Made by a program: the position numbers and the translations under genes
Shown here: piece after piece, positions 58,443 to 64,000 of the stretch
How the letters are laid out: each line of letters opens with the position of its first letter
Numbering within the stretch: the first letter of the stretch is position 1
NCBI GenBank assembly: GCA_036384915.1
Contig: DASVLJ010000071.1
Span: 1 to 64,000, forward strand
Length of the DNA: 64,000 nucleotides
Reading direction: 5' to 3'
Source of the DNA: PKWO01 sp036384915
GTDB taxonomy: Bacteria > Pseudomonadota > Gammaproteobacteria > Burkholderiales > Burkholderiaceae_D
Notes under the pieces: generated by a model
The model's input: the letters and a program-made list of their open reading frames with translations, nothing else
Databases searched by the model: none
Told to the model about the DNA's origin: nothing

Positions 58443-60917
58443 TTGAGCCAATACCCATATTCGATTCCCAGCCGAGAGGACATTCTCGGCATTCTCCGTA
58501 CTGCAACCAGCTTGCAAGATACGGCCTCCATCGCCAAGGCGCTGGGCGTAAAACAAGATGAAATGGACGGGCTGAACCGCCGCCTGAACGCCATGGAGCG
58601 CGACGGCCAGATCAAGCCTGACCGCAATGGCAAATTCCACCTCGCCAATCTGAGCAGCTTCGTCGAAGGCCGTGTATCGAGCCACCGCGACGGCTACGGC
58701 TTCCTGATTCCCGACGACGGCAGCGACGACATCTTCCTGCCCGAGAAGGAGATGCAAAAAGTCTTGCACGGCGACCGCGTGCAAGTGCGCATCAGCGGCA
58801 CCGACCGGCGCGGCCGTCCCGAAGGCACCATCGTCGAAGTCGTCGAGCGCGCCAACAGCCACATCATCGGCCGCCTGCTCAATGAAAACGGCGTCTGGGT
58901 CGTCGCGCCGGAAGACAAGCGCATCGGGCAGGACATCCTGCTTGCCGGGTCTCCCGGCAAGGCCAAGACCGGACAGGTGGTGTCGGTCGAATTGACCGAG
59001 CAGCCTTCGCGCTATACCCAGCCCATGGGCAAGATCGTCGAAGTGCTCGGCGATATCGACGATCCGGGCATGGAGATCGAGATCGCCGTGCGCAAATATG
59101 GCGTGCCGCACGAATTTTCCGAGGCGGCCAAGAAGCTTGCGGCCAAGCTGCCGTCGGAAGTGCGTGCGGCGGACTTGAACGACCGCGTCGATCTGCGCGA
59201 CGTGCCGCTCGTCACCATCGACGGCGAAGATGCCCGCGACTTCGACGATGCCGTCTACTGCGAACCGTGCAAGATCGGCCGCTTGAACGGCTTCCGCCTG
59301 ATCGTGGCGATCGCCGATGTCAGCCATTACGTCAAGCCCAACGATGCGCTCGACGTCGATGCGCTCGAACGCAGCACCTCAGTCTATTTCCCGCGCCGCG
59401 TGATTCCCATGCTGCCGGAGAAACTGTCCAACGGCTTGTGCTCCCTCAATCCCGCAGTGGACCGCCTCACGCTGGTGTGCGATGCGGTGATCACCGCCAA
59501 GGGCGAGATCAAGGCTTACCAGTTCTATCCCGCCGTGATCCACTCGGCGGCCCGCCTGACCTATACCGAAGTCGCCGCCATCCTGTCCAACACCAAGGGC
59601 ACCGAAGCGGCCAGGAAGCCGGCGCTGGTGCCGCACCTGCTGAATCTGTACGAGGTGTACCAGGCGCTGCTGGCGGCGCGCCACGCGCGCGGCGCGATCG
59701 ATTTCGAAACCACCGAAACCTATATCGTCTGCAATGCCGTCGGCAAGATCGAACAGATCCTGCCGCGCACGCGCAACGATGCACACAAGGTGATCGAGGA
59801 ATGCATGCTGGCGGCCAATGTCTGCGCCGCCGACCTGCTTGAGCGACACAAGCACCCGGGCATGTTCCGCGTGCACGCGCCGCCGGCCAAGGAAAAGCTG
59901 AACCAGGTCAAGACCTTCCTGAAGCAAGTCGGCTTGAACCTCGGCGGCGGCGACGCGCCTTCCGCCTCGGACTATGCCGAGCTGATGGCCAAGGTCAAGA
60001 CGCGGCCCGATGCCACGTTGTTGCAGACCATGTTGCTGCGCTCGATGCAGCAGGCAGTCTACAGCCCGGACAACATCGGCCACTTCGGCCTGTCTTACGA
60101 GGCTTACGCCCACTTCACCAGTCCGATCCGGCGCTATCCCGATCTGCTGACCCATCGCGCCATCAAGGCCATCCTGCAAGGCAAACGCTACGAGCCCAAG
60201 GGCATGGACATGGGCAGCTTGAATACCATGCTGTCGCCGGCGGCGCGCCGCAAGCAGGCGCAAGACCGCGCCGAGGGCAAGCCGCAACAAAAGCGCAGCG
60301 CCGACGCCGCCGTCTGGGAAGCCCTGGGCATTCATTGCTCTGCCAATGAGCGGCGTGCCGACGAAGCCTCGCGCGACGTCGAAGCCTGGCTCAAGTGCTA
60401 CTTCATCCGCGACAAGCTTGGCGAGGAATTCACCGGCACCATCTCCGGTGTCACCGCCTTCGGCATCTTTGTGCAGCTCGATGCCTTGTTCATCGAAGGC
60501 ATGGTGCATGTGACCGAACTTGGCGCCGACTACTTCCAGTTCGATGAGGCGCGCCACGAGTTGCGCGGCGAGCGCACCGGCATCCGGTATCAGTTGACCG
60601 ACCGCGTGACAGTGCAGGTCAGCCGTGTCGATCTCGATGCGCGCAAGATCGATTTGCGCCTGGTACATGAGCCGGGCATACGCACCGTGTTGAAGAATGA
60701 GGCCCGGCGCGCCGAGGTCGAACAGCAGGGCCGCGGCGGTGTCGCCAAGCCGCGCGTCAAGACCGCGGCCCCGCCCAAGCCTCCTGCGGCGAAAGCGGCC
60801 AAAGCCGCCAAAACGGCCGGCAAAAGTGCGAAGTCCAAGCGCAGCAAATCCACATCCTCCGAACGGGCTCCGCGCCAAAGCCGTGCCTACTCGAAAGCAG
60901 TCAAGAAGAAACGCTGA
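58443..60917 (+). CDS. rnr: Ribonuclease R (3'-5' exoribonuclease)
   Basis: An 824-residue RNase R starting at TTG 58443; later ATG codons would remove conserved sequence. An N-terminal winged helix (about 15-70), cold-shock domains (about 70-220), the catalytic RNB domain (about 240-600, with DFDDAVYCE at the metal site) and an S1 domain (about 650-730, FTGTISGVTAFGIFVQLD) are in order, followed by a Lys/Ala-rich basic tail. RNase R degrades structured RNA. It overlaps rlmB by one base. Confidence 0.95.
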   Translation: MSQYPYSIPSREDILGILRTATSLQDTASIAKALGVKQDEMDGLNRRLNAMERDGQIKPDRNGKFHLANLSSFVEGRVSSHRDGYGFLIPDDGSDDIFLPEKEMQKVLHGDRVQVRISGTDRRGRPEGTIVEVVERANSHIIGRLLNENGVWVVAPEDKRIGQDILLAGSPGKAKTGQVVSVELTEQPSRYTQPMGKIVEVLGDIDDPGMEIEIAVRKYGVPHEFSEAAKKLAAKLPSEVRAADLNDRVDLRDVPLVTIDGEDARDFDDAVYCEPCKIGRLNGFRLIVAIADVSHYVKPNDALDVDALERSTSVYFPRRVIPMLPEKLSNGLCSLNPAVDRLTLVCDAVITAKGEIKAYQFYPAVIHSAARLTYTEVAAILSNTKGTEAARKPALVPHLLNLYEVYQALLAARHARGAIDFETTETYIVCNAVGKIEQILPRTRNDAHKVIEECMLAANVCAADLLERHKHPGMFRVHAPPAKEKLNQVKTFLKQVGLNLGGGDAPSASDYAELMAKVKTRPDATLLQTMLLRSMQQAVYSPDNIGHFGLSYEAYAHFTSPIRRYPDLLTHRAIKAILQGKRYEPKGMDMGSLNTMLSPAARRKQAQDRAEGKPQQKRSADAAVWEALGIHCSANERRADEASRDVEAWLKCYFIRDKLGEEFTGTISGVTAFGIFVQLDALFIEGMVHVTELGADYFQFDEARHELRGERTGIRYQLTDRVTVQVSRVDLDARKIDLRLVHEPGIRTVLKNEARRAEVEQQGRGGVAKPRVKTAAPPKPPAAKAAKAAKTAGKSAKSKRSKSTSSERAPRQSRAYSKAVKKKR

Positions 60918-61654
60918 TGAAAAGCAAAATGATATTCGGCTTCCATGCCGTCACGTCCCGCGTGCGCCATGAAGCCTCGTCCGTAGAAGAAATCTACGTC
61001 GATGCCGGCCGTGAAGACCGCCGCATGGGCGACTTGATCCGCTCCGCCAAGTCGGCCGGCGTGCGCATCATCCAGGTCGATGAAGAGCGCTTGAACAAGA
61101 TGGTCGGCACGCGGCGCCACCAGGGCGTGGTGGCCGTAGCCGGCGAATTGTCGCTGGCGCGCAATCTCGACGAACTGCTTGACGCCATCGACGGCCCTCC
61201 CTTGTTGCTGGTGTTGGACGGCATTACCGATCCGCACAACCTGGGTGCCTGCCTGCGTGTGGCCGACGGAGCCGGTGCGCATGCCGTGATTGCGCCCAAG
61301 GACAGGGCAGTGGGCTTGAATGCCACCGCAGCCAAGGTCGCATCCGGTGCCGCCGAGTCGGTGCCGTATATCACCGTAACGAATCTGGCACGCACGCTGC
61401 GCGAATTAAAGGAACGCGATATCCTCGTCATCGGCACTTCGGACGACGTGGAAAAAGGTCTGTATGAAGCCGATTTCTCCGGCCCCGCAGCCCTGGTCAT
61501 GGGTTCCGAAGGGGAAGGCATGCGCCGCCTGACACGCGAGACATGCGACGTGCTGGTCTCGATTCCGATGTTCGGCTCGGTGGAAAGCTTGAACGTATCG
61601 GTGGCGTCCGGCGTTTGCCTTTATGAGGCAAGGCGGCAGCGCCTGGTCAAGTGA
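60917..61654 (+). CDS. rlmB: 23S rRNA (guanosine-2'-O-)-methyltransferase RlmB
   Basis: A 245-residue SpoU/TrmH-type methyltransferase that modifies G2251 of 23S rRNA. It opens with FGFHAVTSRVRH, and the SPOUT knot is marked by VLDGITDPHNLGACLRVADGAGAHAVI, VMGSEGEGMRRLTRE and SIPMFGSVESLNVSVA. Its ATG overlaps the rnr stop (TGATG), so the two are co-translated as in other proteobacteria. Confidence 0.96.
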   Translation: MKSKMIFGFHAVTSRVRHEASSVEEIYVDAGREDRRMGDLIRSAKSAGVRIIQVDEERLNKMVGTRRHQGVVAVAGELSLARNLDELLDAIDGPPLLLVLDGITDPHNLGACLRVADGAGAHAVIAPKDRAVGLNATAAKVASGAAESVPYITVTNLARTLRELKERDILVIGTSDDVEKGLYEADFSGPAALVMGSEGEGMRRLTRETCDVLVSIPMFGSVESLNVSVASGVCLYEARRQRLVK

Positions 61655-61691
61655 GATATGATGCATTCATGACGTTCCTTTCCTCCTTCCT

Positions 61692-61714
61692 GTGCCCGGT
61701 TCCGGGCATTTGTT
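61692..61714 (+). terminator. Weak intrinsic terminator after rlmB
   Basis: TGCCCGG and CCGGGCA (about 61694-61709) form a compact stem around TT, followed by TTTGTTG. It lies 40 bases after rlmB and plausibly ends the rnr-rlmB transcript ahead of cysE. Confidence 0.6.
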
Positions 61715-61812
61715 GCCGCGCCTGCTGTTGTTGAAGCGACGGCGCGCCTGCCTGCGCGCGCCGCCCGCCGCTTGTTCCCCTGTGTTACCCTGTCCTCACA
61801 TTTGAGTCGATC

Positions 61813-62565
61813 ATGTTCAGCAGACTACGAGAAGATATTGCCAACATCATGCAGCGCGACCCCGCAGCGCGTTCCGCCTGGGAAGTGTTGACCTGCTATC
61901 CAGGCCTGCATGCCATCACCCTGCATCGCGTGTCCCACTGGTTCTGGACCCATGGCTTCAGATGGTGCGGGCGCTTCACCTCGCAGGTTGCGCGCTGGTT
62001 CACCGCCATCGAAATCCACCCCGGTGCGACGATAGGGCGGCGCGTGTTCATCGACCATGGCTTCGGCGTCGTGATTGGCGAAACGGCCGAGGTCGGCGAC
62101 GAATGCACCATCTATCAGGGCGTGACGCTGGGCGGCACCTCGCTATCCAAGGGCGCGAAGCGTCACCCCACGCTGGCGCGTGGGGTCATTGTCGGCGCCG
62201 GCGCCCAAGTGCTGGGCGGCTTCACGGTGGGAGAGGGAGCCAAGATCGGTTCCAATGCGGTCGTGGTCAAGGAAGTGCCTGCCGGCGCCACGGCGGTGGG
62301 CAACCCCGCGCACATTGTCAAGCGCGACGTGCAAAAGATGCGCGACGAGGCAGCGGCACGAGTATTCGCCGCTTATGGTGTGTCGCCAAATGGCGGGGAG
62401 GACCCGTTATCGACCGCGATCCACGGCCTGGTCAATCACGTGGCGGCGCAGGAACAGCAGATCAATACTATCGTGGGCATCTTGAAGAGCGCCGGGCTTT
62501 GTTGCGACGCCGTGCCCGAAGTCAACAAGCTCGATTCGGAAACGCTTAACAAGCTGGTGGAGTGA
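61813..62565 (+). CDS. cysE: Serine O-acetyltransferase
   Basis: A 250-residue enzyme that makes O-acetylserine for cysteine synthesis. After a helical N-terminal region (about 1-65), left-handed beta-helix hexapeptide repeats start at IEIHPGATIGRRVFIDHGFGVVIGETAEVGD, with the catalytic histidine in DHGFG; TIYQGVTLGGT and GVIVGAGAQVLGG follow. The last segment is longer than in minimal forms and helical. It is of the EpsC-like length common in Betaproteobacteria. Confidence 0.94.
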   Translation: MFSRLREDIANIMQRDPAARSAWEVLTCYPGLHAITLHRVSHWFWTHGFRWCGRFTSQVARWFTAIEIHPGATIGRRVFIDHGFGVVIGETAEVGDECTIYQGVTLGGTSLSKGAKRHPTLARGVIVGAGAQVLGGFTVGEGAKIGSNAVVVKEVPAGATAVGNPAHIVKRDVQKMRDEAAARVFAAYGVSPNGGEDPLSTAIHGLVNHVAAQEQQINTIVGILKSAGLCCDAVPEVNKLDSETLNKLVE

Positions 62566-62627
62566 AGCCGTTCTTGTTGCGCTTCACACACTCGGCAGCA
62601 CGCTCAATCGCACACTGAAAAGACATC

Positions 62628-63296
62628 ATGACTGAACAAGAATCCGCAGGCGAATTGCTTGACCCATTTGAAATGCGCGTACTGGGCGTGCTGGCCGAGA
62701 AGGAAATGCTGACACCGGACGTCTACCCGCTCTCGCTCAATGCCTTGACGACAGGGTGTAACCAACTATCGAGCCGCGACCCGGTGATGTCGATTTCGGA
62801 AAGCACGGTGCAGGAAGCGTTGGACCGGCTGCAGCAGCGCAAGCTTATCGCCGAAGTCAGCCAGGCCGGCGCCCGCGTGCGGAAATACGAGCATCGCATG
62901 CGCGCCAAGTGGTCGCTCGAGCAAGACAAGCTGTCGGTGTTGATTTTGCTCATGCTGCGCGGTGCGCAAACCGCTGGCGAGATCCGCAGCCGCTCGGGAC
63001 GACTGCACGATTTCCAATCCGTGGCTGAGGTCGAGGCTTGCCTGCAATTTTTGATCGACAAATATCCGCCGCTGGTGGCGAAGCTGGCGCGTGCCCCCGG
63101 CACCAAGGAAGCGCGCTATATGCACCTGTTTGCCGGTGCAGAGGCCTTGGAGCTGCAGGAGCTGATCGGCGCCGAGCCGGCGGCTGCCGCAGGGGCAGGG
63201 CGTATCGAGCAGCTGGAGCAGGAAGTCGCACGGCTGCGTGACGCCGTGGCTGACCTCGCGCAGCAGTTTGCGCAGTTCAAGAAGCAGTTTGAATAA
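62628..63296 (+). CDS. YceH family protein (DUF480)
   Basis: A 222-residue protein with two winged-helix-like modules (about 13-100 and 105-175), starting with ELLDPFEMRVLGVLAEKEMLTPDVYPLSLNAL, the DUF480/YceH signature, and a C-terminal coiled coil (about 190-222, EQLEQEVARLRDAVADLAQQFAQF). The function is unknown; the fold suggests DNA or protein binding. It stands 62 bases after cysE and converges on lpxH. Confidence 0.9.
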   Translation: MTEQESAGELLDPFEMRVLGVLAEKEMLTPDVYPLSLNALTTGCNQLSSRDPVMSISESTVQEALDRLQQRKLIAEVSQAGARVRKYEHRMRAKWSLEQDKLSVLILLMLRGAQTAGEIRSRSGRLHDFQSVAEVEACLQFLIDKYPPLVAKLARAPGTKEARYMHLFAGAEALELQELIGAEPAAAAGAGRIEQLEQEVARLRDAVADLAQQFAQFKKQFE

Positions 63297-63375
63297 AGAA
63301 TGCGGTTCGCAGGCCGGGCGGAGCGCCGTCCGGCTATTCGCATGGCGATTGCCGGGACAAGCCCCTGCTTGCGAT

Positions 63376-64000
63376 TTATTTGATGCGACGGCCGTCCAGG
63401 CCGATGTGGTCTATCGCGCCGTCCTCGTATAACGCAATCCATCCGCCGCGCGGCGTATCGCTGTCGCAATCCCAGTCCGGCAAAACAAAGCGCCGATAGC
63501 CGTCGGCGTCATGCAGGGCTGGTCGGTGCGTATGGCCGTGAATCATGGTCTTCGTTCCGCTTTCGGCGAACAGCGCGCGCACGGCATCCTGGTTGACGTC
63601 CATGATGGACTCCGGCTTGTGGCGCATCGCTTCGCGGCTATCCTTGCGTCCCGCGGCGATGAAGGCCTTGCGCTGTTCCAGCGGCTGGGCCAGGAATTGG
63701 CGCTGCACTTGCGGATTCCTGACTTGGGCGCGGAACTGCATGTAGGCCGTGTCGTCGGTGCACAATGCGTCGCCATGGGTCAGCACGATGTTCCCGAGCA
63801 GGTAGGGATCGGGCAACAAGCTCAGTCCGGCCGCCTCGGCAAACGCTTCGCCTGCGAGGAAATCGCGGTTGCCTGCTATCCAGTAGACTTGCGTGCCGCC
63901 ATCGGCAACAGCACGCAGCGCGGCGATCACTTGCTGGTTGAATGGGCTCAAGTCGTCGTCGCCGGCCCAGAATTCGAAGACGTCGCCCAGCAGGAAGAGG
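63376..64000 (-). CDS. lpxH: UDP-2,3-diacylglucosamine diphosphatase LpxH, C-terminal part (cut by window edge)
   Basis: About 208 residues are present; the N-terminus lies beyond 64000. The frame reads LFLLGDVFEFWAGDDD at the edge, then GNRDFL, LTHGDALCTDD and IHGHTHRP, the calcineurin-like metal-binding motifs of LpxH, the fourth enzyme of lipid A synthesis (cleaves UDP-diacylglucosamine to lipid X). Its start is outside the window, so length and upstream context cannot be judged. It converges on yceH. Confidence 0.93.
   Translation of the reverse strand, partial: LFLLGDVFEFWAGDDDLSPFNQQVIAALRAVADGGTQVYWIAGNRDFLAGEAFAEAAGLSLLPDPYLLGNIVLTHGDALCTDDTAYMQFRAQVRNPQVQRQFLAQPLEQRKAFIAAGRKDSREAMRHKPESIMDVNQDAVRALFAESGTKTMIHGHTHRPALHDADGYRRFVLPDWDCDSDTPRGGWIALYEDGAIDHIGLDGRRIK

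Noticed and set aside
59379..60878. A 499-codon frame antisense to rnr
   Set aside because: Same cause as above: high G+C and a strongly biased codon pattern on the real strand.

Overview
The window is a stretch of a Burkholderiales (betaproteobacterial) chromosome, most likely Oxalobacteraceae (Herminiimonas/Collimonas/Janthinobacterium-like). This rests on gene order and protein families: the sdhCDAB-sdhE-gltA block with a GntR regulator, DUF2863, the surE-pcm-nlpD-rpoS-rlmD cluster, the ndk-rlmN-pilW-rodZ-ispG-hisS-yfgM-bamB-der-hfq-hflXKC-hisZ-purA run, and G+C-rich coding throughout. The species call is inference; no search was run.

Layout. 1-1025 is the only clearly foreign-looking part: the start of an IS5-type transposase, the 3' remnant of a ParA-like ATPase gene and an intact HEPN-domain protein, visibly lower in G+C. 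From about 1.2 kb on the window is core genome. 1.2-4.1 kb: M14 carboxypeptidase, CYTH protein, DUF2863 protein. 4.4-9.8 kb (minus strand): aconitase, a MliC-like secreted protein, a CitE-like lyase and malate dehydrogenase. 10.3-16.3 kb (plus): GntR/UTRA regulator, sdhCDAB, sdhE and citrate synthase. 16.4-19.4 kb: Kup potassium transporter and a secreted esterase. 19.7-26.8 kb: 2-oxoglutarate dehydrogenase complex (sucA, sucB, lpd) and zapE. Together 4.4-25.5 kb encodes a large part of the TCA cycle, with the GntR gene next to a perfect 20-bp palindrome and an array of 10-bp-phased repeats in the mdh/gntR intergenic region.

26.8-33.2 kb: a periplasmic coiled-coil protein, a PP2C phosphatase, a DUF465 protein, a DinG-type helicase, an HD-GYP protein and a quinone oxidoreductase. 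33.3-38.3 kb: surE-pcm-nlpD-rpoS-rlmD (stationary phase/stress and envelope). 38.4-39.1 kb: Bax-inhibitor-1-like membrane protein. 39.4-48.8 kb: ndk to der, a tightly packed run for nucleotide, translation, pilus, isoprenoid and outer-membrane assembly functions. 49.1-55.4 kb: hfq, hflX, hflK, hflC, hisZ, purA. 55.4-64 kb: a phosphoribosyltransferase, a tiny membrane protein, an FkbH-like/SGNH fusion protein next to tRNA-Leu(CAG), RNase R, RlmB, CysE, YceH and the start of LpxH.

Non-coding items: a 110-bp inverted-repeat element after acnA, three related REP-like hairpins around lpd, a 119-bp MITE-like element with imperfect terminal inverted repeats just upstream of hfq, and several intrinsic terminators. 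I found no CRISPR array, prophage or replication origin. I do not see a convincing wholly new system; the best leads are the HEPN/ParA remnant, the FkbH-SGNH protein beside tRNA-Leu, the hfq-proximal MITE and the regulatory repeats upstream of gntR.
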